52,332 nt of DNA from Clostridia bacterium (lineage in GTDB: Bacteria; Bacillota; Clostridia; Oscillospirales; Ruminococcaceae), in the NCBI GenBank assembly GCA_021152595.1, contig JAGKVC010000021.1, positions 1 to 52,332 of the forward strand, given 5' to 3'. A program made the position numbers and the translations under genes. Below the pieces are notes generated by a model that worked only from the letters and a program-made list of their open reading frames with translations, ran no database searches and had not been told where the DNA came from. Below, one piece after another: positions 34,693 to 43,477 of the stretch (its first letter is position 1; every line of letters starts with the position of its first letter).

Positions 34693-35238
34693 ATGATATA
34701 TGTATTTCTCGCGGAGGGCTTCGAGGAAATCGAGGCACTGACGCCTGTGGACTGCCTGCGCAGAGCCGGAAAGGACGTCTGCACCGTCGGCATCGGCGGA
34801 ACAACCGTCAAGGGCTCGCACGGCATCCCCGTCACTGCCGATCTCCCCGACAGCGCATTCAGACCGGATGATTCGCTCGAGATGATCGTTCTGCCCGGCG
34901 GCATGCCCGGCACAATCCACCTCGGAGAGAGCGACACGGTGCAGTCTGCGCTCACTCACTGCGTTTCCAATGACAAATGGATCGCTGCAATCTGCGCAGC
35001 ACCCTCGATCCTCGGCGCACGCGGTCTGCTCAGTGACAGAACTGCGACCTGCTATCCCGGATTTGAGGAGAAGCTCATCGGCTGCAATGCGGTCGCGGAG
35101 CCGGTCTGTCAGGACGGCAGATTCATCACCGGAAGAGGTCCGGGCGCGGCAATGGATTTCGCGCTCAAGCTCGTTGAAGTTCTCTGCGGTGCCGATACCG
35201 CACAGAAGCTCGCGGAAGGAATGGTATACAGCAAATGA
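34693..35238 (+). CDS. DJ-1/PfpI family protein
   Basis: A 181-residue protein of the DJ-1/ThiJ/PfpI superfamily. 'FLAEGFEEIEALTPVD' carries the conserved Glu, and the nucleophile Cys sits in 'AAICAAPSIL' with 'GRGPGAAMDFAL' towards the C-terminus. It matches the YajL/DJ-1 branch; proposed roles include protection against reactive carbonyls and oxidative stress, which is debated. GGAGG precedes the ATG at 34693. Its stop overlaps the next start (ATGA). Confidence 0.9.
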   Translation: MIYVFLAEGFEEIEALTPVDCLRRAGKDVCTVGIGGTTVKGSHGIPVTADLPDSAFRPDDSLEMIVLPGGMPGTIHLGESDTVQSALTHCVSNDKWIAAICAAPSILGARGLLSDRTATCYPGFEEKLIGCNAVAEPVCQDGRFITGRGPGAAMDFALKLVEVLCGADTAQKLAEGMVYSK

Positions 35239-35819
35239 GCAGCGAGATCACCGCGGCAAAAAAGTCCCTGCGCGATCAGGTCTTTCAGGCACGCGCAGAG
35301 ATGCCCTTTGACCGCCGCATCGCCGCCGATGAGAAAATCACGGAGGCCGTGCTGCGGCACCCTGCTTATCAGAACGCAAAGCAGGTCTTCTGCTATGTCT
35401 CCATGCCGCATGAGGTCAGCACAAGATCGCTGCTCTCTGCGGTCCTGAAGGACGGCAAAACACTCGGGCTGCCGGTATGTGAACCGGAAAGCTGCACCAT
35501 GACATTCTACCGTCTGGATGCACTCTCGGAGCTGAAGGCAGGCGCATTCCGGATTCCGGTTCCGCCGGTCTCGGAGGACCGCGTGCTGCTGCCCGATGCG
35601 GATACACTGATGATCGTCCCGATGCTTGCCTATGATGCGGCAGGCTACCGGCTCGGTGCAGGCGGCGGATACTATGACCGCTACCTCGCAAAATATAAAA
35701 TCAAAACGCTCGGCATCTGTTATGCAGAATGCCGGCAGACGCAGCTTCCGCATGATGAATATGATCAGAAGCTGCAAAGCTGTGTCACAGAACAAAAAAC
35801 GGAGGATTTTTATGGCTGA
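35235..35819 (+). CDS. fau: 5-formyltetrahydrofolate cyclo-ligase
   Basis: A 194-residue enzyme that converts 5-formyl-THF to 5,10-methenyl-THF using ATP, returning stored folate to one-carbon metabolism. It shows an N-terminal 'KKSLRDQVFQAR', 'VFCYVSMPHEVSTR' and the ATP-binding 'YRLGAGGGYYDRYL', all typical. The length is normal. It overlaps the DJ-1 gene by 4 bases and mltG by 8 bases, within a tight operon. Confidence 0.94.
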   Translation: MSSEITAAKKSLRDQVFQARAEMPFDRRIAADEKITEAVLRHPAYQNAKQVFCYVSMPHEVSTRSLLSAVLKDGKTLGLPVCEPESCTMTFYRLDALSELKAGAFRIPVPPVSEDRVLLPDADTLMIVPMLAYDAAGYRLGAGGGYYDRYLAKYKIKTLGICYAECRQTQLPHDEYDQKLQSCVTEQKTEDFYG

Positions 35820-37425
35820 CGAACACATGCCCCAGCAGGACGCAGAAAAAGAAACACTGAATCCGGCAGAGGATGCGGCAGAGCTTGCAGAAGCCGCTGC
35901 CGAACTGCCGGAGGATACCGCAGAAGCAATCGCGGAAAATACGGCTGATACTGCGGATGCAGCGGAGGAGATCGCGGAGGATGCAGCAGATTCCTTCGAC
36001 GATGCGCTCTTCGCTGAAATCGACGATGCGATTGATGCAGAGAATGATCTGAAGGATGCCGCCGACAGCATCCCTGCGGAGAAATCCGCTTTTTCCGATA
36101 AGGCGGATGCATTCAAGGAGAAGGCTGCCGGATTGGCAGGAAAGCTCAAGGAAAAAGCCGGTCAGCTTTCCGATGATATCAAAAAATCCAATGAGAAGAA
36201 AAAGAAAGCCAAGGCAAAGGCAAACAAGCGCACCGTGGAGGAGGAGCTTGCCGACCTCGCCGAGGAGGAAAAGCAGTTCGATGAATGGGGCAGAAAAATC
36301 CGCAGAAAGCGGAAATTCCGCCGCAAAAAGAGCCGCGGTCTTTCCTGCACGCTCGTTCTTCTGACGCTGATTCTTGCGCTCTCCTCCGTGCTTTCCGCTG
36401 TTATCATCGCATTTGCAATGGAGATGTACGGCATCAACAAGGATGTCGGCGAGAAGATCGTCGATATTCCGGAGGGCTCGGCTACTGCTGATATCGCAAA
36501 TCAGCTCGTCGAAAGCCGCATCATCACGCAGCCGCAGCTTTTCCGTCTGGTCTCCCGTATGAACGGCAAGGACGGCAGCTATATTGCAGGCGAGCATATC
36601 CTAAGCCCCTCGATGTCCTACGAAGCCATGATCGACGAGCTTTGTAAGAATCACAAAGAGGAGCGCGAATCCATGCCGGTTGTCTTCCGCGAAGGCATCA
36701 CGCTTGTCGATGCTGCAAAGGCGCTTCAGGAAAACCAGATCTGCGACGCAGAGGAATTCCTGTTCTTCTTCAACAGCTTCGACGGTGAGGGCTATGACTT
36801 CCGCTTCACCAGCCATCTGCCGGAGAAGAATCCGCAGAAGTGGCAGCAGCGCGAGGGCTATTGCTTCCCGGATACCTATCAGTTCTATGTTGACGAGGAT
36901 CCGAACATCGTTGCGCAGAAGATCTACGCAAACTTCGACTCCAAGATCACAGAGGCTGACTATAAGAGAATGGAAGAACTGGATATGTCGCTCGATGAGC
37001 TGCTCACGCTGGCATCTATGGTGCAGGGTGAGGCGCGTAATCTCGACTATATGAAGCATATCTCTGCGGTTTTCCACAACCGTCTGAACAGCCCGGCAGT
37101 GTTCCCGAAGCTCGAATCCGATCCGACCAGAAAATATGCCGAGCTGATCGAAAGCCGTCTGGAGATCCCGGACGAGATCATGGTCACAGCCTACAACACC
37201 TATAAAGGTACCGGTCTGCCGCCCGGAGCAATCAACAACCCCGGCAGAGAGGCGATTCAGGCCGTTCTGTATCCGCTTTCGCCGTGCAACGATTACTTCT
37301 TCAACTCTAATATCGACACCGGCGAAACCTTCTTCGCTGAGACCTATGACCAGCATCTTGCAAATCTGGCTCTGGTCGATGCACAGTACGCAGCAGCAGA
37401 GGCGGCAGCAAATGGCGAGGGTTAA
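35812..37425 (+). CDS. mltG: Endolytic transglycosylase MltG with long acidic N-terminal region
   Basis: A 537-residue single-pass membrane protein. Residues 1 to about 173 are cytoplasmic: an Ala/Glu/Asp-rich acidic stretch (1-90), then a Lys-rich coiled-coil region. One membrane segment follows (about 174-203), then a LysM-like subdomain ('IVDIPEGSATADIANQLVES') and the YceG catalytic domain with 'SMVQGEARN' holding the catalytic Glu and 'NTYKGTGLPPGAINNPG'. MltG cuts nascent peptidoglycan and limits glycan length. GGAGG sets the ATG at 35812. It is followed by a U32 gene; yrrL-yrrN-yrrO in B. subtilis is similar. Confidence 0.92.
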   Translation: MADEHMPQQDAEKETLNPAEDAAELAEAAAELPEDTAEAIAENTADTADAAEEIAEDAADSFDDALFAEIDDAIDAENDLKDAADSIPAEKSAFSDKADAFKEKAAGLAGKLKEKAGQLSDDIKKSNEKKKKAKAKANKRTVEEELADLAEEEKQFDEWGRKIRRKRKFRRKKSRGLSCTLVLLTLILALSSVLSAVIIAFAMEMYGINKDVGEKIVDIPEGSATADIANQLVESRIITQPQLFRLVSRMNGKDGSYIAGEHILSPSMSYEAMIDELCKNHKEERESMPVVFREGITLVDAAKALQENQICDAEEFLFFFNSFDGEGYDFRFTSHLPEKNPQKWQQREGYCFPDTYQFYVDEDPNIVAQKIYANFDSKITEADYKRMEELDMSLDELLTLASMVQGEARNLDYMKHISAVFHNRLNSPAVFPKLESDPTRKYAELIESRLEIPDEIMVTAYNTYKGTGLPPGAINNPGREAIQAVLYPLSPCNDYFFNSNIDTGETFFAETYDQHLANLALVDAQYAAAEAAANGEG

Positions 37426-38632
37426 GCCTGAACTGCTCGCACCTGCCGGCGATGCCGAATGCTTTGCGGCTGCATTGCAGTTCGGCGCTGACGCTGTCTA
37501 CGTCGGTGCAAAGGAATACGGCATGCGTGCCGCGGCGAAAAATTTTGATTTTGATGCATTGCAGCAGGCAGTGCAGGAAGCGCACAAGCAGGGCGTTCTC
37601 GTCTATCTGACGGCGAATGTCCTGCCGCGCAATGCGGAAATGGATGCATTTCCCGCATTCATCAAACATATCGAGGCGTGCGGCGTTGATGCAGTCATCG
37701 CCGCCGATCTCGGTGTCATTACACAGATCCGCGCCCTTGCGCCGAAGCTGACGGTTCACGCTTCCACGCAAACGGGCGTGGTCAATTATCAGACCGCAAA
37801 CGCACTCTATGCGCTCGGCGTGAAGCGCGTTGTCTTGGCACGTGAGCTTTCGATTGCGGAAATTGCGGAGCTGCGTGCAAAAACGCCCGCCGATCTTGAG
37901 ATTGAGGTCTTTGTTCACGGCGCAATGTGCATGAGTATCTCGGGACGGTGTCTGCTCTCGGAATATCTGACCGGCAGAGATGCAAACCGCGGTGCCTGCG
38001 CGCAGTCCTGCCGCTGGAAATATGCGCTGATGGAGGAAAAACGCCCCGGGCAGTATTTCCCCGTGGACGAGGATTCCGACGGCAGCTATATCCTCAATGC
38101 AAAGGATCTCTGTCTGCTGCCCTATCTCAAAGAGCTTGCAGAGGCAGGCGTGGATTCCGTCAAGATCGAGGGCAGAGCGAAAGCCGCCTATTATGTCGCA
38201 GGCGTGACGAATGCCTACCGCATGGCGCTCGACCGCCTCTTTGATACGCCGCCGCGTCCCGTGCCGGAGTGGGTGATGCAGGAGCTGAACAATGTCAGCC
38301 ACCGCCCCTATACCGTCGGATTTGCCTTCGGACAGCGCAAGGATCTGATCTGGCAGGAGGAAAACGGCTATATCCGCGATTATGAAGTCATCGGCATTGT
38401 GCAGAAGCAGGAGAACGGCAGGCTCTATGTCAGTCAGCGCAACCGCTTCTTTGCAGGCGATACCGTTGAGATCCTCATGCCGCAGCAGAAGCCGCTGACG
38501 CTGACCGTCACCGACCTGCAAAACGGCGAGGGCGAACCCATCGAGGCTGCCAATCACGCGGTCATGGACTGTTCATTCCTATGCGGCGAACATGTGCCGG
38601 AAGGCGCGTTTGTCCGCAAGCAGATTACTTAA
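37412..38632 (+). CDS. U32 family protein (TrhP-like tRNA hydroxylation)
   Basis: A 406-residue U32 'peptidase' family protein. Family motifs are 'ELLAPAGDAECFAAALQFGA', 'ANVLPRN', 'VHASTQ', 'HGAMCMSISGRCLLS', 'ANRGACAQSCRW' with clustered Cys residues for an Fe-S centre, and 'SVKIEGRAK'. In B. subtilis the homologues TrhP1/TrhP2 make 5-hydroxyuridine at tRNA position 34 from prephenate-derived chemistry, and their genes lie near mltG. The ATG at 37412 overlaps mltG by 14 bases. A tRNA role is more likely than proteolysis. Confidence 0.88.
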   Translation: MARVKPELLAPAGDAECFAAALQFGADAVYVGAKEYGMRAAAKNFDFDALQQAVQEAHKQGVLVYLTANVLPRNAEMDAFPAFIKHIEACGVDAVIAADLGVITQIRALAPKLTVHASTQTGVVNYQTANALYALGVKRVVLARELSIAEIAELRAKTPADLEIEVFVHGAMCMSISGRCLLSEYLTGRDANRGACAQSCRWKYALMEEKRPGQYFPVDEDSDGSYILNAKDLCLLPYLKELAEAGVDSVKIEGRAKAAYYVAGVTNAYRMALDRLFDTPPRPVPEWVMQELNNVSHRPYTVGFAFGQRKDLIWQEENGYIRDYEVIGIVQKQENGRLYVSQRNRFFAGDTVEILMPQQKPLTLTVTDLQNGEGEPIEAANHAVMDCSFLCGEHVPEGAFVRKQIT

Positions 38633-38956
38633 ATCATAACTGCCATCATTTGCAGAATGTCGCCCATGGCGCATTGCTGCCGACAAATGCAAACCGCAGC
38701 TCCCCTGGAGCGCGCAAATTCGGTTCCGAATCGGAATGCAGATGCGATGTAACTGACAAAAAGCAGCATCTGCCGGCAGTGCTGTTCTGCCGCGAACCAT
38801 GTGAATTTTCACTAGCAGCTCGTCAACCGAAAGCTGCCAGCCGATAGCGGGCGTACATCCGATGTCGCTGTTCCAAAAATGAATATGTCCGAACTGTTCT
38901 ATACAGATTCGGTCATAAATATTTTTGCCGAACAGGCGATGAAAGGATGATTTCTT
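38633..38956 (+). other. Intergenic stretch without a supported gene
   Basis: About 320 bases after the U32 gene. Frames on both strands lack ribosome-binding sites and recognisable motifs; some short inverted repeats are present. GAAAGGATG near 38940 belongs to the next gene. Confidence 0.5.
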
Positions 38957-39421
38957 ATGAAAAAGAACGTCAGCAACACCGGAAACAAGCAGCAGAAGGA
39001 AGCTGCAAAGCTGAAAAAGCAGCTTCGGCGCGTAATGTCTCAGGAGCAAATCGAACTGTATCTGCAATATGCAAATTCAGTCGAAGCATACGCAGTATTG
39101 TTCGTCAAAAAGTATCTGCCAGACGCACGCGGCTTCTGGATTGATATTCTGGAAACCGATGCGCCGAATGGGTACTGGGAGACAAAGCTTGAATTTCGTC
39201 AGGTCACATGCGCACTGTATCCGCGAAAGATCAACCCGGTTTATCCCCCGAATGCGACCATTAAAATGCGCCGCGCAATCACATGGAACGCTGCACATGA
39301 AGATATTGCGCAGCAGATCAGAGAAGGCGTAAAGGGCACGAAATTTGAACTGAACGGATACATGCTTCCGAATGCAGACGGAAAATATCAGTACCGGTTT
39401 CTGTCTGCCTTGCCGCTTTGA
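38957..39421 (+). CDS. Hypothetical protein, 154 residues
   Basis: A cytoplasmic protein with a Lys/Gln-rich N-terminus (1-30), followed by a mixed region with 'GFWIDILETDAPNGYWETK' and 'NPVYPPNATIKMRRAITW'. No family is recognised. AAAGGA lies 12 bases before the ATG. It stands alone between an unannotated stretch and a repeat element, with no partner nearby. Confidence 0.6.
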   Translation: MKKNVSNTGNKQQKEAAKLKKQLRRVMSQEQIELYLQYANSVEAYAVLFVKKYLPDARGFWIDILETDAPNGYWETKLEFRQVTCALYPRKINPVYPPNATIKMRRAITWNAAHEDIAQQIREGVKGTKFELNGYMLPNADGKYQYRFLSALPL

Positions 39422-39484
39422 AATTGGATTATCACGGAGCAGGCAGTGCCTGTATCCGATTCCGAAAGCACTTATTATATCTAT

Positions 39485-39567
39485 AAAATGGGATTCCAAA
39501 GGGACAATGTCCCTTTGGAAGGGCTTGGGACAGCGTCCCATTATCAATCCGCCGGAGGCACCTTTAT
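39485..39567 (+). repeat. Interspersed palindromic repeat, copy B
   Basis: In order: ATGGGAT, hairpin 1 (TTCCAAAGGGA-CAATG-TCCCTTTGGAA), AGGGCTTGGGAC, AGC, GTCCCATT, then ATCAATCCGCCGGAGGCACC. It matches copy A (read on the minus strand) and copy C. Its end contains GGAGG 12 bases before the next ATG, so it supplies the ribosome-binding site of the radical-SAM gene. Confidence 0.72.
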
Positions 39568-41436
39568 ATGAACCTCTTTGATCAAATTGAACCGCTGCTG
39601 CTCAAGGTACAGAAGCCTGCGCGATACATCGGCGGCGAGCCGGGCAGCATCATGAAAGACAAGGCCGATATCAGGGCGCGGTTTGCGTTCTGCTTCCCCG
39701 ACCGCTACGATGTCGGCATGAGCCACCTCGGTATGAAGGTGCTGTATTCCTGCATCAACAAGCGCCCCGAATACTGGTGTGAGCGCGTCTTTGCGCCGGA
39801 TACCGACTTTGAAGCGCTGATGCGGGAGCATCATCTTCCGCTCTATGCGCTGGAAAGCCTTGAGCCGATCAGAGACTTCGATTTCATCGGTTTTACGCTG
39901 CAATATGAGCTTTGCTATACCAATATCCTCAATATGCTCGATCTTGCAGGCGTACCGATCTATCAGCGCGACCGCGGCGAAGCCATTGCGCCGATTGTCT
40001 GTGCAGGCGGCTCCTGCGCGTGCAATCCGGAGCCGATCGCCGATTTCTGCGACCTGTTCTTCCTTGGTGAGGGCGAGGAGGTCGATCTCGAGGTCATGGA
40101 TCTCTATGTCAAAATGCGCGATGCAGGCGCGACACGCTCGGAATTTCTCCGTGCCGCTGCGCAGATTCAGGGCGTCTATGTTCCCTCGCTCTATGATGTC
40201 ACCTATAACGAGGACGGCACCGTCAAAGCCGTCACCCCGAGAGACGGCGCACCGGCAACCGTCCGCAAGCGCATCATCGAGAATTTCGATGCATGTCCCT
40301 CGCCGGAGGAATTCGTCGTGCCGTTCTCCGAGATCGTCCATGACCGTGCTGTGACTGAGGTTCTGCGCGGATGTCTGCGCGGATGCAGATTCTGTCAGGC
40401 AGGATTCCTCTACCGACCGTTCCGCGAAAAATCACCTGAGACGATCTGCGAACAATCCAGAAATCTCATCAATAACACCGGCTACGAGGAGCTGTCGCTC
40501 TGCTCGCTCTCCACATCCGACCACTCACAGATCGAGGAGATGATGGACGGGCTGCTGACCTTCACCGATCAGGAGCATATCAACCTGAGCCTGCCCTCGC
40601 TGCGCGTCGATAATTTCAGCACGGGACTCATGAACCGCCTGCGCAGAGTCCGCAGCAGCGGTCTGACCTTTGCACCGGAAGCCGGTACGCAGCGCATGCG
40701 CGATGTGATCAATAAAAATGTCACCGAAGAAGAGCTGATGCGCACCTGCAAGATCGCCTTTGATGCCGGTCAGACCTCGGTCAAGTTCTATTTCATGATG
40801 GGACTGCCGACTGAGACGGACGACGATATCCGCGGCATTGTCGAGCTCGCACAGCGCGTCGTCGATATGTTCTATGAGCAGGAGCGCCGCCCGAAGGGAA
40901 AGCCGGTGCAGATTTCCTGCTCGATTGCAACATTCGTCCCGAAGCCCTTTACACCCTTTGAATTTCATCCGCAGGATACGCGCGAGATGATTGCACACAA
41001 GCAGAAGGTGCTCGAGGAAGCAATCGCAGGACACAAGCGCATCCGCGCAAGCACGCACTTCCCCGAAACGAGCATCCTTGAAGCGGTACTCGCAAAGGGC
41101 GACCGCCGTCTCTGCGATGTCATTTACGGCGCATGGAAGCGCGGCTGCATCTTCGACGCATGGTCGGAGCATTTTCACTATGATCTCTGGCTTGCGGCAT
41201 TTGCGGAAGCCGGTCTGAATGTCGAATTTTACGCGAACCGTCCGCGCCCCTATGACGAAGTATTCCCGTGGGATCATCTCGATTATTACGTGGACAAGGC
41301 GTTTCTCATCCGCGAAAATGAAAAGGCAAAGCAGGCGAAAACAACACCGCACTGCCGCCTCCAGTGCGCAGGCTGCGGCGTGACAAAGGTCACAGGTCAC
41401 CCCTGCTTCGATTACAAGAAGGACGGCGGATCATGA
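39568..41436 (+). CDS. TIGR03960-type radical SAM protein (B12-binding-like)
   Basis: A 622-residue radical SAM enzyme. A cobalamin-binding-like N-terminal domain (about 20-170) precedes the Fe-S motif 'RGCLRGCRFCQ' (CxxxCxxC, about 267-276) and the SAM barrel ('FAPEAGTQRMRDVINKN'). The C-terminus has 'CGVTKVTGHPCFDYK'. This family is normally next to a TIGR03936 gene and the two are thought to act together; the exact reaction is unknown to me. GGAGG within the upstream repeat gives a 9-base spacing to the ATG. The stop overlaps the next gene by 4 bases. Confidence 0.9.
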   Translation: MNLFDQIEPLLLKVQKPARYIGGEPGSIMKDKADIRARFAFCFPDRYDVGMSHLGMKVLYSCINKRPEYWCERVFAPDTDFEALMREHHLPLYALESLEPIRDFDFIGFTLQYELCYTNILNMLDLAGVPIYQRDRGEAIAPIVCAGGSCACNPEPIADFCDLFFLGEGEEVDLEVMDLYVKMRDAGATRSEFLRAAAQIQGVYVPSLYDVTYNEDGTVKAVTPRDGAPATVRKRIIENFDACPSPEEFVVPFSEIVHDRAVTEVLRGCLRGCRFCQAGFLYRPFREKSPETICEQSRNLINNTGYEELSLCSLSTSDHSQIEEMMDGLLTFTDQEHINLSLPSLRVDNFSTGLMNRLRRVRSSGLTFAPEAGTQRMRDVINKNVTEEELMRTCKIAFDAGQTSVKFYFMMGLPTETDDDIRGIVELAQRVVDMFYEQERRPKGKPVQISCSIATFVPKPFTPFEFHPQDTREMIAHKQKVLEEAIAGHKRIRASTHFPETSILEAVLAKGDRRLCDVIYGAWKRGCIFDAWSEHFHYDLWLAAFAEAGLNVEFYANRPRPYDEVFPWDHLDYYVDKAFLIRENEKAKQAKTTPHCRLQCAGCGVTKVTGHPCFDYKKDGGS

Positions 41437-41861
41437 CCACCATCGTCATTTATGCAATCGGCGCGCTGATCTTCTCCGGCGTGATCGGCACCTCGCTCGC
41501 ATTTGCGACAAAGCCGAAGCCGGAAGCAGATCCGCGGCTCCCTGCCGGTTCTGCGGCTCGTTCCGTCAAAGGCGGCAGCAGGAGTCAGCTCTCTGTCCGC
41601 ATTGCCGATAAGCGCATTCTGACAGAGGATACCTCATACAAAGCGGCTGCAAAATACAGTCATGCTGCTGCGCGCGAAAATCACTATTACATGACATTTG
41701 AAACGCCGGACGGTACGCGCACCGAGCTTGAAATCCCTGAGATCGTTTACTGCAATCAGCTCATCGGATTCATCGGGACGCTGACTTATACATCCTGCGA
41801 CGGAAAAATGTACTTTATTGATTTCGTCCGCGACACAAAATACCGCATCAACGGTATCTGA
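41433..41861 (+). CDS. DUF2500-like membrane protein, first of three
   Basis: A 142-residue protein with one N-terminal membrane segment (about 3-24), a basic linker, and a C-terminal beta domain with 'YYMTFETPDGTRTELEIPE' and 'FIGTLTYTSCDGKMYFIDF', the DUF2500 pattern. The function is unknown. It overlaps the radical-SAM gene (ATGA). Two related genes follow in tandem. Confidence 0.7.
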   Translation: MTTIVIYAIGALIFSGVIGTSLAFATKPKPEADPRLPAGSAARSVKGGSRSQLSVRIADKRILTEDTSYKAAAKYSHAAARENHYYMTFETPDGTRTELEIPEIVYCNQLIGFIGTLTYTSCDGKMYFIDFVRDTKYRINGI

Positions 41862-41882
41862 CCGCATCCGAAAGGAGACACC

Positions 41883-42206
41883 ATGCAGAGCTTCGATCCG
41901 GTACAGCTGATTCCCTATATGATTCCGGTAGTCTTTGTCATTGCAGTCATCGCCGGCGTCATTCTGAACCGCAAAAAAATTGAGCAGCACGGCGCGCCCG
42001 TTATGCAGATCTGGGCGCAGATCATCCGCATTGCGCCGATGCCCGGCACCGGAGAAGGCTGCATGGTCACCTTTGCCGACGCCGCAGACAGCCGTTTTCC
42101 CATGCAGATTCCCCCGGAATTCTGTGATCCGCTCACTGAGGGCGCTGTCGGCTCGCTGACCTATCAGGGCGAGCGGTTCATCAGCTTCCGGATCACACCA
42201 GACTGA
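41883..42206 (+). CDS. DUF2500-like membrane protein, second of three
   Basis: A 107-residue protein with a membrane segment (about 9-29) and a short beta domain ending 'VGSLTYQGERFISFRI', the same ending pattern as its neighbours. It lacks the Tyr-rich strand seen in the other two copies and is the most diverged. AAAGGAGACACC precedes the ATG. The function is unknown. Confidence 0.68.
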   Translation: MQSFDPVQLIPYMIPVVFVIAVIAGVILNRKKIEQHGAPVMQIWAQIIRIAPMPGTGEGCMVTFADAADSRFPMQIPPEFCDPLTEGAVGSLTYQGERFISFRITPD

Positions 42207-42249
42207 CCGCATTCATCACATCAACCGTTCTGACACAAAGGAGTACATC

Positions 42250-42648
42250 ATGCACACAGGAGAAAACCCGTTTCAGTTCATCGTACCGCTGCTGAAATAT
42301 CTGCCGGTAATGCTCATCGTCGCAGCGCTGATTATTTTCATCGTCATTGCCATCCGCCGCATCGCCAGGGAAACGCCGAAGGATTATGCCGACGGCAAAA
42401 CCATTGAAGCGACGGTGTTCTCCAAGCGCACACGCAAAAAGCGCGATCCCAATACGCTGCCCTATGACAAGGAATATGCCTACGCGGCAACCTGCTTCTA
42501 CTACATCACCTTTGAGACAGTGGATTGTCAGCGCATCGAGCTTTCGGTCAATGCTGAGACCTTTCAGCGGCTCTCCGAGGGCGATACCGGCACGCTGACC
42601 TATCAGGGCTCGCAGTATATCGACTTCATTCAGGGCAATTTCGCCTGA
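42250..42648 (+). CDS. DUF2500-like membrane protein, third of three
   Basis: A 132-residue protein with a membrane segment (about 17-36), a charged linker (KRTRKKRD) and a beta domain with 'FYYITFETVDCQRIELSV' and 'GTLTYQGSQYIDFI', close to DUF2500. AAAGGAG precedes the ATG. With the two genes before it, it splits the usual TIGR03960-TIGR03936 pair. The function is unknown. Confidence 0.7.
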   Translation: MHTGENPFQFIVPLLKYLPVMLIVAALIIFIVIAIRRIARETPKDYADGKTIEATVFSKRTRKKRDPNTLPYDKEYAYAATCFYYITFETVDCQRIELSVNAETFQRLSEGDTGTLTYQGSQYIDFIQGNFA

Positions 42649-42675
42649 TTCCGCCTCAGAAAGGAGCATCCGGCT

Positions 42676-43356
42676 ATGATTCCGGTCAGAGCAACATTTG
42701 AAAAGCGCCGCCGCGCAAAATATATCTCGCATCTCGATCTGATGCGGTGTATGCAGCGTGCATTCCGGCGCGCCGGTGTCCCGATCTGGTTTACAGAGGG
42801 CTTCAATCCGCACGCCTATCTGATGTTTCCGCTGGCGCTCTCGCTTGGATATGAGAGCGGCTGCGAGTGCATGGATTTCCGCATCGACGGTGAAATGTCC
42901 ATGCAGGAGGCAATGGAACGCCTGAACCGCGTTCTGCCGCCCGATTTGCAGATCAAGCGCGTTGCACAGCCGATCCGCAAGCATACGGACATCGCCTTTG
43001 CAGATTACGCGATCGCGCTGGACTGTGCCGATGAGACTGTTTCCGCAGATGCGCTCCGCAATGCATGGGACGCATTTATTGCGCAGCCGGAAATTCTCGT
43101 CGAGAAGAAAACGAAACGCGGTACCGCTGAGATCGACGTCAAGGCACAGTCGCAGATTCTCATGACGCAGACGCTCGAGGACGGGCTCTGGCTCAAGCTG
43201 CGGACGCCTGCCGGTACCTCGGTCAATGTCAATCCCGGGCTGCTGATTGACGCATTTCTCGCGTGGCTGCCCGAACATGCGCCGGACGTCCGAACCGGCA
43301 TGATGCACGCCGAGCGCCTTGCGATCCTCTGCGCCGACGGCTCTGATTTTGCGTAA
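42676..43356 (+). CDS. TIGR03936 radical-SAM-linked protein (DUF2344)
   Basis: A 226-residue protein of the DUF2344/TIGR03936 family, usually found beside or fused to TIGR03960 radical SAM proteins. 'RAKYISHLDLMRCMQRAFRR' and 'WFTEGFNPHAYLMFPLALSL' are the family signature. It probably serves as the partner or RNA-binding part of that system; the reaction is unknown to me. AAAGGAG precedes the ATG. Here three other genes lie between the two partners. Confidence 0.9.
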   Translation: MIPVRATFEKRRRAKYISHLDLMRCMQRAFRRAGVPIWFTEGFNPHAYLMFPLALSLGYESGCECMDFRIDGEMSMQEAMERLNRVLPPDLQIKRVAQPIRKHTDIAFADYAIALDCADETVSADALRNAWDAFIAQPEILVEKKTKRGTAEIDVKAQSQILMTQTLEDGLWLKLRTPAGTSVNVNPGLLIDAFLAWLPEHAPDVRTGMMHAERLAILCADGSDFA

Positions 43357-43477
43357 CAGCGGCATTTTCGCCGCGGATCTTTATGACAACATGTTTTTTC
43401 AAAATGCGCGGTATGTGCTTCATGCACTGCCGCCGTCTTTTTCCGCTGAGGCTTTCCTCGCGCACCGGAGGTCTGAC

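Noticed and set aside
38579..39067. 162-residue minus-strand frame between the U32 gene and the hypothetical gene
   Set aside because: It overlaps both neighbours heavily, has no ribosome-binding site and no domain.
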